Notes: generated by a model from the letters alone, not told the origin. Shown: positions 1 through 9,554, numbered from the stretch's first letter. The stretch: DNA of 43,704 nt from Ruminococcaceae bacterium YRB3002 (GCA_900099715.1 FMTG01000022.1:1-43704), one strand, 5' to 3'. Numbers and translations are program-made.

Positions 1-117
1 ACATTTAGGCGGGCTTTATCGAGATGTTTTGTGGACCCAAATTATAATTATTGCAAAATGAGTCGAACTTAATGGACCTATTCTGCATTTATTTGGATTT
101 GGGTCCATGCTGATCGA
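1..117. repeat. Inverted copy of the repeat at 18846-18962
   Basis: This stretch is the reverse complement of 18846-18962 with only a handful of mismatches by eye. It contains two GGGTCC/GGACCC words facing each other around an A+T-rich core. A shorter relative (GATCAGCATGGACCCAAAT) lies at about 19088-19107. No coding frame is supported. The left edge of the window cuts the element, so its true end is unknown. Confidence 0.85.
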
Positions 118-164
118 CCAGAATTGTCCTTCCTCGCTTCGCATTTCCCTGCCGAATCTGCTGT

Positions 165-357
165 TGTATGTCAAAGTTCTAAAAAACGATATTTGACATA
201 CAAAAATGAAATACTTTGTATGTCAAAACCTTAAAAAATGAAATTTGACATACAGATATTGAGATTTTGTATGTCAAACTCTCGAAAATGCAACTTTGAC
301 ATACATTTTCATGTGATTTTGTATGTCAAATCTTTAAAAATCAACTTTTGACATACA
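165..357. repeat. Array of four 38-base hairpin units, stem TGTATGTCAAA
   Basis: Four units lie at 165-202, 217-254, 268-305 and 320-357. Each is TGTATGTCAAA, then 16 variable bases, then TTTGACATACA, and units are 13-14 bases apart. The stem is perfect in all four, while the 16-base interiors differ. A fifth unit lies at 27095-27132. This is not a CRISPR array: repeats are palindromic halves, the spacing is too short, and no cas gene is near. Function unknown. Confidence 0.85.
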
Positions 358-374
358 AACCGGTATAAATAAAC

Positions 375-880
375 GCGAAGGGCGAGCGCTGCCCTTGCGA
401 ACGGACTTACCGCAGGAGCGCAGCGACGAGGACTGAAGTGAGCAAGCGGTCGCGAGCCCCCGAGGACCTGTCCGAAGCATCACATTCCCGAAGCGAGAAC
501 GCGTGTTTTGCGCCACAAGTTCCGCAACCGCCCGAAGCGGTCACCCCCGAAGCGAGAACGCGTGTTTTGCGCCACAGTTATCCCCGAAGGGTGAGCGTTG
601 CCCTTGCGAGCGGACTTACCGCAGGAGCGAAGCGACGAGGACTGAAGCGAGCAAGCGGTCGCGAGCCCCCGAGGACCTGTCCGAAGCATCACATTCCCGA
701 AGCGGGAACGCGTGTTTTGCGCCACAGTTATCCCCGAAGGGTGAGCGTTGCCCTTGCGAGCGGACTTACCGCAGGAGCGAAGCGACGAGGACTGAAGCGA
801 GCAAGCGGTCGCGAGCCCCCGAGGACCTGTCCGAAGCATCACATTCCCGAAGCGAGAACGCGTGTTTTGCGCCACAAGTT
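375..880. repeat. 150-base tandem REP-like repeat
   Basis: Two nearly identical 150-base units lie at 581-730 and 731-880, with a diverged, interrupted copy at 375-576. Each carries a GGACTTACCGCAGGAGCG core, a GAGGACCTGTCCGAAGCATC segment and an AACGCGTGTTTTGCGCC segment. The first core recurs at 13500-13568 and 19479-19564, and the last at about 9881-9901. Reading frames open across the repeat on both strands, but they are products of its periodicity and G+C content. No gene is supported anywhere in 1-986. Confidence 0.85.
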
Positions 881-895
881 CCGCAACCGCCCGAA

Positions 896-984
896 GCGAG
901 GAAGAACAATTTGTGATGCTAGTTCCGCAGGTGCTGCAAGCACCGAGGACCTGTCCGAAGCATCACAAATTCGTTCTTCCGAGC
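896..984. repeat. Long hairpin just downstream of the GH5 gene
   Basis: The left arm (896-920) and right arm (959-984) pair over about 25 bases with one bulged base. The outer stem contains GGAAGAAC and the inner stem TTTGTGATGCT. The loop holds a smaller hairpin (GGTGCT/AGCACC). The same outer stem with a different inner stem occurs at 9918-9985 and 13783-13849. It lies 3 bases beyond the stop of the leftward GH5 gene, so it may act as a 3' end structure, although no U-tract follows. Confidence 0.75.
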
Positions 985-986
985 CC

Positions 987-3062
987 TCAGGGTTCGGACT
1001 TTTTCTTCTCCTTCAGCTCCTGTGCCTTGCGGGCCTCGGCGGTGTTGGAATAAACCGGCCTGGGAGTATATGTATTGGACTTCTGCAGATATCCGTTAAC
1101 CACTACGGGAGCATCGGGATCGGGTTCTTTGGAACCGCCACCCGAGCCATTCTCCGGCAGTCCCTTGATCTTTATCAGCATAAAAACGATAACTCCGGCG
1201 GCCGCCACTCCGATAACCACCAGAACTACCTTGAGCCAGGCACCGGAACCTGAGGAACCGGAACCCGAGCCATCCGAGTCACCTCCGGCAACAGGCACTC
1301 CGGTCACTTCAGCCGCCTCAGAAGCCGCAGCTTCAGTCACCGCATCCTCACTCTCCGAACCCGCAGCCGGCACGGGGTTAACTATCTCCCCTGACCAGTC
1401 CGACAGGGCGATGCCGTTGGAACCCAGCGGGACGGCGTGGTCGAGGCCGATGAAGCGGCCCTGGTCGTCCATCCAGAGGACTTCCTTAACAAAGGCGTAT
1501 TTCGCCTCGTCCCATGTCTTGAAATCGTCCTGGACAAGTCCGCCGGTGTCGCCGGAGTTGGCGTTGTAGCACCAGAATGTGAAGTTCAGGTGCTGCTCAG
1601 CGATCAGCTGCCTGAAATACTCCATCCACTTAAGGTTGTCGCCCTGCATGAAGCCGCCCCACTCGCCGATAAAGACGGGAGCGATGTTCTCCTCAACGAT
1701 GTACAGCCAGTAGTCGTGCCATGCGTCTTTATACAGCGAATCGTAGGTGAAGCCGCCGTCAAACCAGGGCTGCTGGTACACCAGCGGACCGTAGTCGTGG
1801 ACGGAGTAAACGAGCTGTTTGTTGCGCGTTTCGGAGCCAAGGTCGATGGGGTAGTCACGGACGCCCATGAGGTTGGCGCCCCACCAGGTGGTCTTGTAGT
1901 CTTTATCGTCTTGTGACGTGAAATTGTTGGAAGAGATGTCTGAAGGGTAGATCTCGATGCCCTCCACCACGATGAGTGCGTGGGGGTTCACGTCAAGGAT
2001 GGCGCCCGCCACTTTGGTCGCCTCCGCTTTCCAGTTGGCCGCGTCGGACGAGTCGTTCCAGATGGCATGAGTCGTCTCGGAAGCTTTGCCGTGAGGCTCG
2101 TTCTTCAGGTCGTATGCGACGATGGTGTCGTCATTCTTATAGCGGTCGGCCAGCCATACGAGCGCCTCCTCGAACTGGGCGGCGCTGATGCGGTCCGTGT
2201 ACCAGACGGGGTAGTTGTGGCCGGCTGCGTCCGTGTTAGCGGAGTGGATGTCGATCATTACTTTCATGCCGTACTCCTCGCAGAGGTCCAGCACGTAATC
2301 GAAGATCTGCAGGCTGTTCATGGAATTCAGCTCGGAATTGTAGGCCTGGTTGTAGTTGGCCGCCGGGTAATTGCCGCTCTTCCACTGCAGCAGCAGCTCC
2401 GCCGACATGGGCACGCGCAGGATATTAAATCCTCTGTTGGCGATGCCTTCCAGACTCTCCTTGAGATTGCAGTTCCACACCCCGTCGAAAAGGTTGGTCC
2501 CCGTGTTATACCCGAACCAGTTGCACCCGGTCATCCAGACCTGCGTGCCGTTCATATCAACGATCTTATTGCCGTCGGTGGTAAGCCAGTCGTCACCCTC
2601 AACGGAGTCCACATGCGCCCTGGACGGACCATCCGGCGGTGCCGCGTTTGTGTAGTCCGCCGCTCCGCCACCGGACCCCGAAGAGCCGTCACCAACGATC
2701 GATATCAGCCTGGCGCCGCTGATGTTGGAGCCCTCCACCTGTATGCCCACGTTGCCGTCGAAGCCCCAGCTGTTGGGGCCGGAGTATGAGCAGGTGGCGA
2801 TGACTCTGTTGCCTTCCACTTTGTAGGAGTCGAATCCCCAGCCGGAGGCGGACTTCACGGTGCCGTCGAACTCGACGGTGACGGTGATGCTGCCGTAGCC
2901 GGAACAGCCCGATAACTGAAGGGTTATCTGGCCGCCGTTGCCCCAGGGATTTACGTTATCTACTTTCGCTGCGGGGGCTGCCAGTACGGTGACTGACAGC
3001 ATGCAAAAAAGGATGGCCGCCGTGATGAGGGCGGCGGAGGTTTTCGAGATGATATTGCGCAT
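987..3062 (-). CDS. Membrane-anchored GH5 cellulase (endoglucanase) with N-terminal binding module
   Basis: Predicted secreted endo-beta-glucanase of glycoside hydrolase family 5, 691 residues. It has a signal peptide (about 1-28), a Gly/Trp-rich beta-sandwich resembling a carbohydrate-binding module (about 32-123), a Gly/Ser linker, and a GH5 barrel (about 155-545). The NEP motif gives the acid/base Glu322 and the FIGEWGG motif the nucleophile Glu467. After an acidic Ser/Gly/Ala linker, a transmembrane helix (about 609-633) precedes a polar Lys-rich tail, so the enzyme should stay on the cell surface. I chose the ATG at 3062, two bases after the dCMP deaminase stop, with AAGGTG upstream. A GTG two codons earlier touches that site too closely. 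Family assignment is firm. Cellulose versus another beta-glucan is inferred. Confidence 0.9.
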   Translation of the reverse strand: MRNIISKTSAALITAAILFCMLSVTVLAAPAAKVDNVNPWGNGGQITLQLSGCSGYGSITVTVEFDGTVKSASGWGFDSYKVEGNRVIATCSYSGPNSWGFDGNVGIQVEGSNISGARLISIVGDGSSGSGGGAADYTNAAPPDGPSRAHVDSVEGDDWLTTDGNKIVDMNGTQVWMTGCNWFGYNTGTNLFDGVWNCNLKESLEGIANRGFNILRVPMSAELLLQWKSGNYPAANYNQAYNSELNSMNSLQIFDYVLDLCEEYGMKVMIDIHSANTDAAGHNYPVWYTDRISAAQFEEALVWLADRYKNDDTIVAYDLKNEPHGKASETTHAIWNDSSDAANWKAEATKVAGAILDVNPHALIVVEGIEIYPSDISSNNFTSQDDKDYKTTWWGANLMGVRDYPIDLGSETRNKQLVYSVHDYGPLVYQQPWFDGGFTYDSLYKDAWHDYWLYIVEENIAPVFIGEWGGFMQGDNLKWMEYFRQLIAEQHLNFTFWCYNANSGDTGGLVQDDFKTWDEAKYAFVKEVLWMDDQGRFIGLDHAVPLGSNGIALSDWSGEIVNPVPAAGSESEDAVTEAAASEAAEVTGVPVAGGDSDGSGSGSSGSGAWLKVVLVVIGVAAAGVIVFMLIKIKGLPENGSGGGSKEPDPDAPVVVNGYLQKSNTYTPRPVYSNTAEARKAQELKEKKKSEP

Positions 3063-3064
3063 GA

Positions 3065-3544
3065 TCACACCTTCAGTTCAATGTCTTTGTTGCCGGGAGT
3101 GTAGCGTGTGTATTTGACGCCGGCTGCGTCCAGCATGCGGCGGGCGGCCGCTGCGGTCTCGGTGTCGTGGTACTTGTCGTCGAGATAGATGATCTCGCGC
3201 ACGCCCTTCTGTATTATGGCCTTGGTGCACTCATTGCACGGAAAGAGGGTCACGTACACGGTGGTCCCTCGGAGGTCTGCGGCCTTGCAGTTGAGGATCG
3301 CATTCAGCTCCGCATGGCACACGAAAGCGTATTTGGTATCCAGCACGCCGCCGTCCCTGTCCCAGGGAAACTCGTCGTCTGAACAGCCCATGGGCATGCC
3401 GTTGTAGCCCACTGACAGGATGTGCTTATTGTCGTCGATGATGCATGCGCCGACCTGGGTGCTGGGGTCCTTGCTGCGCCTGGCGGCCAGCTGGGCCACG
3501 CCCATAAAATACTCGTCCCACGTGATGTAACCGTCTCTCTTCAT
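3065..3544 (-). CDS. dCMP deaminase family protein (ComEB-like)
   Basis: Predicted zinc-dependent deoxycytidylate deaminase, converting dCMP to dUMP for thymidylate supply; 159 residues, normal for the family. The zinc site is complete: His77-Ala-Glu79 in CHAE, and Cys103 and Cys106 in PCNEC. The N-terminal [10 protein letters not shown] motif is also typical. The ATG at 3544 has a strong AGGAGGT seven bases upstream; an open frame runs further upstream but lacks homology-like sequence. The gene lies 20 bases after the lipoprotein gene and 2 bases before the GH5 gene, so it is probably cotranscribed with both. A nucleotide enzyme and a surface cellulase make an odd pairing, probably read-through rather than shared function. 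Confidence 0.92.
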   Translation of the reverse strand: MKRDGYITWDEYFMGVAQLAARRSKDPSTQVGACIIDDNKHILSVGYNGMPMGCSDDEFPWDRDGGVLDTKYAFVCHAELNAILNCKAADLRGTTVYVTLFPCNECTKAIIQKGVREIIYLDDKYHDTETAAAARRMLDAAGVKYTRYTPGNKDIELKV

Positions 3545-3564
3545 TGCCTTACCTCCTGTATATA

Positions 3565-4206
3565 TCACCCCACACCGGAGCCGATGTTGTAGATCACGTC
3601 GGTTATGGTGAGGATGCCTGCCGATCTGTCGAAAGTAACTTTCCTCTCGCCGTAGTCGTCCCTCTCGCTCGCATATGTGATGATGTCGCCGTCCGTAGCG
3701 ACCCTGTTGTAGCCCAGGTATTTCTCGCACAGCTCCTCGCTGGCCGCGAACATGTACCTGTTTATCTGATCCTTGCCCTCGATCTTACAGACCAGAAATC
3801 CGTTGATCAGGAACGCCAGCCTGTTATTGACCTTGAAGCCGTATCCCGCGCCGTTGAACCACAGAGATTCCGCCGTGCACACAAACTCATAGCCGTCATC
3901 GACCAGTGCCTGCGCCTGCGCCCTCAGCTGCTCGTCCTCCACCTCTTCGATGGTGTTGCCGAATTCCGGCTCTTCCGGGCTGGGATTGTCCTGAAATCTC
4001 AGATACGCCTCGAAAACCTCGTCCATCGTAGGCTCAGTGCTCGTCTCTGTCGTTGTCGTCGTTGCCTCTGTCTCTTCAGTCTCCTCGACCTCAGTCTCTT
4101 TGTCTTTCTTGCCTGAGTCTCCCTTGCTTCCCGTGGTGCATCCCGTAAATGCCATTGCGGCCACCAGTATCAGCGCCACCGTAACGATCCTTACTCTCTT
4201 TGACAT
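3565..4206 (-). CDS. Putative lipoprotein of unknown function
   Basis: 213 residues. A lipoprotein signal peptide ends at the lipobox AFTGC. It is followed by a Lys/Asp/Glu and Thr-rich low-complexity linker, then a globular domain of about 150 residues that I do not recognise. The start is the ATG at 4206 preceded by GAGGAAG; a TTG seven codons upstream is less likely. It sits 35 bases after the flavoprotein gene and 20 bases before the dCMP deaminase gene on the same strand, suggesting one transcript. Likely anchored on the outer face of the membrane. No catalytic motif is visible. Confidence 0.75.
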   Translation of the reverse strand: MSKRVRIVTVALILVAAMAFTGCTTGSKGDSGKKDKETEVEETEETEATTTTTETSTEPTMDEVFEAYLRFQDNPSPEEPEFGNTIEEVEDEQLRAQAQALVDDGYEFVCTAESLWFNGAGYGFKVNNRLAFLINGFLVCKIEGKDQINRYMFAASEELCEKYLGYNRVATDGDIITYASERDDYGERKVTFDRSAGILTITDVIYNIGSGVG

Positions 4207-4241
4207 GGTCTTCCTCTTCTCTTCCAAACACTCTTTATATT

Positions 4242-5456
4242 TTAAGATAGAATATCCTTCACGGCAAGAAACGCGGATGACGCCGCAAAGGCCAGGTTGA
4301 ACCCGCCGCTGATGCCGTCAACATCTGTATTCTCGCCGATAATGTGCAGCCCCTTCACGAGCTTCGACTCATAGGAACTGCGGTTCAATTCCTTCAAAAT
4401 TACCCCACCTCTGGTGACGTATGCCGTGGCGGTCGAAGGTGCTTCAGTCACGTCAAATCTGAACATCTTTATCTTCTTAACTACGGCTTTGCGCATCTCG
4501 CTCCTCACGTCCCTGCAGTAGAGTTCATCGTCGCAGACAATGGCGGCTGCGAGGCTTCTGGGCATCCGTTCAGCTAGCAGGTTCACGAACTTGTGTGAAT
4601 TCTTCCCGCTTATCTCATCAGCCAGTATCTTATCAGTGAGTGAAGGCACAAAGTCAGCCTCGATATACGTGTCTGAACCGGGGTCTGACGGTATCTCCCG
4701 GGACAGTTCCATGGCCGCGGGACCTGATATTCCCTGGTGTGTAAACAGCACTGTTCCTGACGCCGAAGCAGTCTTTCTGCCGCCGCAGAAGAGGCTCAGT
4801 GAGACGCCGTCAACGCTCACTCCACTTAACTCCCTGCAGAAATCTCCGCACGTGTTTATGGCAGCCAGAGCCGCCTTAGGTTCTGCAATCGTATGACCCA
4901 GTGATGATGCAAGTTCAAAGCCCGATCCGTCTGATCCGGTCCGGGGATAGCCTGCTCCTCCGCATGCGAGAATAACGTGCTTCGCAGACACTGTGTCACC
5001 GTCTTTGGGCGTGATATTAAACCCATCTTCAGAACGCTCTATCTTCACGCATTCAAAGCCGGTCTTTATGTGATCCGAACCGATGAATCTCACCATGGCA
5101 TCCCTTATGTCAGACGCCTTGTCAGACACGGGAAATACCCTGTCGTTTTCTTCTGTCTTGAGTGGAACTCCGAGCTTTCCCGAGATGAATTCACAGGCGT
5201 CGGAAGGTGTGAATCCGCACAGCGCCGGATACACAAAATTGCCCGCCTCGTGGTAGCATCCGCGAAGCTCAGAAGGCGATTTATTGTTGGTGATATTGCA
5301 CCTGCCGTGACCTGTCAGGAGAAGCTTTCTGCCGCACTCGTTGCCACGCTCCAGCACAATAAAACCCGCGTTCCTGTCACGGAGCAGACACCCCGCCCAG
5401 AGGCCGGCCGCGCCGCCTCCGATGACCGCGGTGTTAACGGCTGTCACTTCAGGCAT
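4242..5456 (-). CDS. FAD-dependent oxidoreductase, HI0933/BaiN family
   Basis: 404-residue flavoprotein. The N-terminal VIGGGAAGLWAG is the dinucleotide-binding motif for FAD. GRCNITNN follows at about 51-58, and the C-terminal GENTDVDGISGGFNLAFA is characteristic of the HI0933-like family (often named aminoacetone oxidase family or BaiN). Physiological substrates of most members are unknown, so no reaction is assigned. The ATG at 5456 lies inside the last codons of ddl (13-base overlap), so the two genes are probably translationally coupled. Full length and intact. Confidence 0.9.
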   Translation of the reverse strand: MPEVTAVNTAVIGGGAAGLWAGCLLRDRNAGFIVLERGNECGRKLLLTGHGRCNITNNKSPSELRGCYHEAGNFVYPALCGFTPSDACEFISGKLGVPLKTEENDRVFPVSDKASDIRDAMVRFIGSDHIKTGFECVKIERSEDGFNITPKDGDTVSAKHVILACGGAGYPRTGSDGSGFELASSLGHTIAEPKAALAAINTCGDFCRELSGVSVDGVSLSLFCGGRKTASASGTVLFTHQGISGPAAMELSREIPSDPGSDTYIEADFVPSLTDKILADEISGKNSHKFVNLLAERMPRSLAAAIVCDDELYCRDVRSEMRKAVVKKIKMFRFDVTEAPSTATAYVTRGGVILKELNRSSYESKLVKGLHIIGENTDVDGISGGFNLAFAASSAFLAVKDILS

Positions 5457-6475
5457 TCCAGAGCGATCTGCTCGCAGAGGTCCTCATACTTTATGCCGAC
5501 CGCTGCTGCAGCCTCGGGCAGAAGACTCGTGTTGGTCATGCCCGGCAGGTTGTTCGCCTCGATGAAGTAGAATTTGCCTTCCTGCTCGGCATAGATCATG
5601 TCGATCCTGCCGTACGAGGACATCCTCAGTATCCTGAAGATTCGGAGCGCCAGTTCCTGTGCCCTCGCGGTCTCCGCCTCGGTAAGGTTGGCGGGACATA
5701 CGTGAGTAGTGAGACCTGACTGGTACTTGTTCTTGTAGTCGTAGAAACCCTCGTGGGGAATGATCTCGGTAACGGGCAGAGCGCGGTCGCCGAGGATGCT
5801 TATGGTGATCTCACGGCCGCTGATGTAGTGCTCCGTGAGGATAAGCTGGCCGTATTTCGCCGCATACTTGATGGCTTTAGGCAGCTCGTCCTCGTGCTTG
5901 ACGACTGACACGCCGCAGGACGATCCCGTGCCGATGGGCTTCACCACGCAGGGCAGGCCGATCTTGTTCATGATCTCCTGGGGCGTGATGCTGTCGGGAT
6001 CCTTTGTAAACCACTGGGCTGTCCTGAGTCCCGCGCCTGCAACAAGTGCCTTGGACACAGCCTTGTCCATGGCAATGGCGCATCCCAGATAGTTGCAGCC
6101 CGTGTGCTTTATGTTGTAGCTGTCCAGTACCGACTGGATCTGGCCGTTCTCTCCATATGAGCCGTGAAGCCCGATAAATACGCAGTCTGCGCTCTTGCAC
6201 AGTTCGATGACGCCGGGGCCTACCCATTCGCGCCTTCCGCCGTTCTCTGCGATGAGCTTCTCGAGATCAGGCTCCTCCTCAGGAATATCAAATGAATAAG
6301 GGTTTTCCGTCCCCTTGCGGTAAAGCGACTCCGGATCTTCTGAAGTGCCGTCGTACAGATCGATCACTGCCACTTCGTGGCCCTTGCTCAGGAGCGCGTT
6401 GGCGATCAGGCTCGCCGATTTCTTGGATACATCCCTCTCCGGCGACAGTCCGCCGCCCAGAACTGCTATTCTCAT
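5444..6475 (-). CDS. ddl: D-alanine--D-alanine ligase
   Basis: ATP-grasp ligase joining two D-alanines for the peptidoglycan stem peptide in the cytoplasm; 343 residues. Family features are the N-terminal GGLSPERDVS loop, HGSYGENGQIQ, the ATP-binding VKPIGTGSSCGV stretch, the SGREITISILGD segment and the metal-binding EANNLPGMT near the C terminus. I chose the ATG at 6475 with GAGAGG upstream; an open frame extends ten codons further to a TTG without support. It is the first gene of a leftward five-gene run and has a good sigma-A promoter at 6509-6536. Confidence 0.93.
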   Translation of the reverse strand: MRIAVLGGGLSPERDVSKKSASLIANALLSKGHEVAVIDLYDGTSEDPESLYRKGTENPYSFDIPEEEPDLEKLIAENGGRREWVGPGVIELCKSADCVFIGLHGSYGENGQIQSVLDSYNIKHTGCNYLGCAIAMDKAVSKALVAGAGLRTAQWFTKDPDSITPQEIMNKIGLPCVVKPIGTGSSCGVSVVKHEDELPKAIKYAAKYGQLILTEHYISGREITISILGDRALPVTEIIPHEGFYDYKNKYQSGLTTHVCPANLTEAETARAQELALRIFRILRMSSYGRIDMIYAEQEGKFYFIEANNLPGMTNTSLLPEAAAAVGIKYEDLCEQIALECLK

Positions 6476-6508
6476 ATCAAAACCTCTCAGATTGCTAATA
6501 CGCAAGTA

Positions 6509-6536
6509 ATTATAACGTTTGTTACATATTTGTAAA
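6509..6536 (-). promoter_or_regulatory. Sigma-A promoter of the ddl operon
   Basis: Read on the minus strand: TTTACA (6531-6536), a 16-base spacer, then TATAAT (6509-6514), 34 bases before the ddl start codon. It faces away from the plus-strand membrane-protein gene, whose own TATAAT-like box at 6558-6563 lacks a clear -35. Confidence 0.65.
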
Positions 6537-6590
6537 ATAGACCATCCCGAAAATCGGTATAATCATACTAATAAATATAAGGGGATAACT

Positions 6591-9554
6591 ATGCTCGCAA
6601 TCGTTTATTTTATAATATCAGCTGTCTTTGGCATCTGTCTCGTAAACCTTACGGTCTCTGACCCGCGCCGCCTTTTCGTGGCTTGCGCGCCCAACAAGAA
6701 AGCAATCGAGAGCATCCCGAACACCCTCTTCACAGTGCCTTCCGGCATCCTTGTGGGCCTGATCGTCACTGGCTTCTTCAACTACTTTGTAATCCTTGGT
6801 CTGTCGTATTTTGTAAGCGACGGCAACCTCTGCAAGCGCATCGGCGTGCTGATAACATTCGCCATCATGATCTGGCTCATCCTGTCGATCCTGATAATCA
6901 TCAACAGGAGACGCCTCAAGAGAGAAGAGGAAGGCGAAGAACCCGAGATCGCACCCTACGAATACAGGATAAGAGACACTCTCTTCTACGGCATCACGGC
7001 AGCCGTCATCACGGCCATCGCCACCTTCCTGATGACCTACACCTACCGCATCTCCGGCGACGAACTGATGGCGGGCTTCTCCACCTTCTCCGACCTTGCG
7101 CCCCACACTGCGATGGTGTCCTCTTTCTCCAACGGATTCAATTTCCCTACACAGTATATGCACTTCTCCGGCGACGGCATCCAGTACCACTTCATGTTCT
7201 ACTTCTTCTGCGGCATGATGAACTACGGGGGCCTGCCGATCGACATGGCCATCAATCTCCCCAGCATCGTCACCATGGTGTGCGCCCTGGTGCTCCTGGG
7301 TCTTCTGGCGATGCTGCTCTCCGGCAAGAAACTTGCTTTCGCGATAGCACCGCTGCTCGTATTCTTCAGAAGTTCATGGAATGCCTTTGATCACCTGCTG
7401 CTCCTCATGAAGGAGAAGAGCTTCGTGGAGGCTGTGCAGGACATACTTAATTTCGAGAGCTGGTATGAGGTGACCCCTTACGATTCGTGGGGCATCTGGG
7501 CCATCAACGTATATCCCAATCAGCGCCATCTGATGCTGGGCGTCGGCCTCACCGTCATGATGATCATCCTCTTCACTCCCTACGTGAGAAGGATGTGCAT
7601 CAGCATGATCCGCGCGGGTTCTTTCGGCGGCGCCATCAAGGCATTCCTGTTCAGCGGCAGCAGCTGGCTGCCCCGCAAGGAAGACAGCCTCAACCCCTAT
7701 CTCCTGACGATCCTCGCCTGCATCACGGTCATCGTAATGCCCTTCTTCCACGGCTCCGCCCTCATCGCGCTGCTCCTGGTCCTCCTGGGCATGGCCATCT
7801 TCAGCGAATGCAGGCTGCTCTACCTCATAACCGCAGTATGCGCCGTGGTCTCCTCGTACATCCAGACCCGCGTCTTCTCCGGCAACGTAACTAACGTAGT
7901 AAAGTTCAAGTGGGCTCCCGGCTTCATCGTGGAGAACCCCACGGTCGCCAACGTCGCACTGTACATCCTGATCGTCACCGGCCTGACTCTCATCCTGGGT
8001 CTCCTGGTGGCCGTCATAATCCTCGTGAAGGACATCGCAGCCAAGCACCCCATCTACCGCTTCCTGATGTTCCTGTCCTTCCTCTTCCCCATGGTCTTCG
8101 CCTTCCTCATTCAGGTATCTCTCGAAATGCTGGCGAACCACAAGTTCATCCAGATCACCCTCATCCTGGTCGACGCATTTGTCGCCATCCTTATGGCGAA
8201 CCTCTTCGCACTCCCCCTCAAGATCCGCGCCAAGGGTGCCGGCGCCGAAGTGGTGCTGACAGAGGTCGGCAGTATCAGTGGTCCGGCAGCTGAGACTTCT
8301 GAGAGTTCTGAGACTTCCGAGTCCGGTGATCCTGTCGTATTTAACGGCGAGCTGATATCAGGCGAGGTAGCTAACCTGGCTGACAGTGACTCCGGTGACG
8401 GTGACGGCGAGCTGGATCTGCCTGAGGAGATAGTTGACCTGCCCGACGAGATCGAGGATCTGCCCGAAGAGCTGGCAGAAGAGCCTGTTGAAGATCTTCC
8501 TGAGGATCTCGATGACGAGGCTGAGATAATCATCAAAGAAGTGACGGAGATTGGAGAGGCTGAGACTAAGGATATTCATGACGATAAGAGTCTTCCGATC
8601 CTCCCGATGCCTAAGATCGCTGAGATCTCAGAGACACAGATCATCGACGATGAAGAGGGCGGCGAAGCTGAGGACGATGAGTCTGATGCTGAAGAAGACG
8701 GCGTGGCTGATAATGAAGATAACGAAGATGATTTCGAGGACGAGAACAAGGTTGCTGACCGTCCTGATATAGATGATGAAGATGATGACGACAGTGACAA
8801 CAGGTCGCTTCCTGCAGTCCGTGAAGAGGCTCTGAGCCTGACGGAGAAAGTCGGGGAAGAGGACGAGGCTGAAGAAGCTTCTGAGGCTTCTGAGGCTGAC
8901 GAGACTACTGAGACTTCTGAGTCTTCTGAGGAGCCGGAGTCTGAGTCTGAATCTGAATCCGAGCCTTCCGTTGCCGCTGCATCCGCTGAACCTGCGCCCG
9001 AGGCACCTGCAGCCCGCAAGGGAGCCAAGGAAGTCTCCCTCGGCAAGTTCATAGCGCTCCAGCTGGCCGCATGGCTCCTCGCGCTGGCGCTCCTTGTGCC
9101 CCTCACCGCCACCGGTGTCTCCGAGTGGTGCACCTACATCAACCTCAACAGCGACCACATCTACCTGAACCCCAACTCATCCATGACGAAATGGATAATC
9201 GAGAACACCGACACCTCCGACGTCTTCCTGACTCCCATGTGGAGCCTCGAAGACTTCTACCTCGCCGGCCGCGCCTCCTACTACGGCTGGCCCTACTACG
9301 CCTGGTCCGCCGGCCACGACACCGAGAAACGCGACCAGATCTACGCCTGGCTCATCACCGGCTGCAACGAGGACATCGACGAGTTCACCCGCTACTGCAA
9401 AGAGCGCGGCATCAAATACCTCATCGCCTCCCCCGACTTCAACGCCGGCACCTACGCCTTCGACGCACATTTCGACTGGGACTTCTTCTCCCGCAACCTA
9501 ACCCAGGTCGCCGCCTTCAACGAGAACGGCTGCAAGATCTACAAGATCTACTAA
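6591..9554 (+). CDS. Large polytopic membrane protein, GT-C-glycosyltransferase-like, with acidic insert
   Basis: 987 residues. About 550 N-terminal residues form many hydrophobic helices, with a loop containing GDGIQYHFMFYFF. Residues about 551-808 are a low-complexity Glu/Asp/Ser/Thr tract. A further hydrophobic helix follows, then a soluble domain with ENTDTSDVFLTPMW and AGRASYYGWPYYAWS. That arrangement resembles lipid-linked-sugar GT-C transferases such as the GT39/YfhO type, so cell-envelope glycosylation is a reasonable guess. The acidic tract uses many codons ending in T, A or G, while flanking regions strongly favour C. The start is the ATG at 6591 with AGGGGA upstream. It is divergent from ddl. 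The family is uncertain; the membrane topology is clear. Confidence 0.75.
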   Translation: MLAIVYFIISAVFGICLVNLTVSDPRRLFVACAPNKKAIESIPNTLFTVPSGILVGLIVTGFFNYFVILGLSYFVSDGNLCKRIGVLITFAIMIWLILSILIIINRRRLKREEEGEEPEIAPYEYRIRDTLFYGITAAVITAIATFLMTYTYRISGDELMAGFSTFSDLAPHTAMVSSFSNGFNFPTQYMHFSGDGIQYHFMFYFFCGMMNYGGLPIDMAINLPSIVTMVCALVLLGLLAMLLSGKKLAFAIAPLLVFFRSSWNAFDHLLLLMKEKSFVEAVQDILNFESWYEVTPYDSWGIWAINVYPNQRHLMLGVGLTVMMIILFTPYVRRMCISMIRAGSFGGAIKAFLFSGSSWLPRKEDSLNPYLLTILACITVIVMPFFHGSALIALLLVLLGMAIFSECRLLYLITAVCAVVSSYIQTRVFSGNVTNVVKFKWAPGFIVENPTVANVALYILIVTGLTLILGLLVAVIILVKDIAAKHPIYRFLMFLSFLFPMVFAFLIQVSLEMLANHKFIQITLILVDAFVAILMANLFALPLKIRAKGAGAEVVLTEVGSISGPAAETSESSETSESGDPVVFNGELISGEVANLADSDSGDGDGELDLPEEIVDLPDEIEDLPEELAEEPVEDLPEDLDDEAEIIIKEVTEIGEAETKDIHDDKSLPILPMPKIAEISETQIIDDEEGGEAEDDESDAEEDGVADNEDNEDDFEDENKVADRPDIDDEDDDDSDNRSLPAVREEALSLTEKVGEEDEAEEASEASEADETTETSESSEEPESESESESEPSVAAASAEPAPEAPAARKGAKEVSLGKFIALQLAAWLLALALLVPLTATGVSEWCTYINLNSDHIYLNPNSSMTKWIIENTDTSDVFLTPMWSLEDFYLAGRASYYGWPYYAWSAGHDTEKRDQIYAWLITGCNEDIDEFTRYCKERGIKYLIASPDFNAGTYAFDAHFDWDFFSRNLTQVAAFNENGCKIYKIY

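Noticed and set aside
165-357. Possible CRISPR array
   Set aside because: The repeated parts are the two arms of a palindrome with 16-base interiors and 13-14-base gaps, not direct repeats with spacers of about 30 bases. No cas genes are present.
480-875. Minus-strand open frame with repeated peptide blocks
   Set aside because: The peptide repeats only mirror the 150-base DNA repeat, and the sequence recurs elsewhere as non-coding REP-like copies.
438-1253. Long plus-strand open frame over the repeats and the end of the GH5 gene
   Set aside because: It follows the 150-base period (divisible by three) and then runs antisense to the GH5 gene. No SD or recognisable protein.
1980-2789. 269-codon open frame antisense to the GH5 gene
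   Set aside because: Shadow of a G+C-rich real gene on the other strand; the GH5 protein is clearly conserved.
6535-6563. Sigma-A promoter for the large membrane-protein gene
   Set aside because: TATAAT at 6558-6563 is good, but no acceptable -35 lies 16-18 bases upstream, so it is not listed as a feature.
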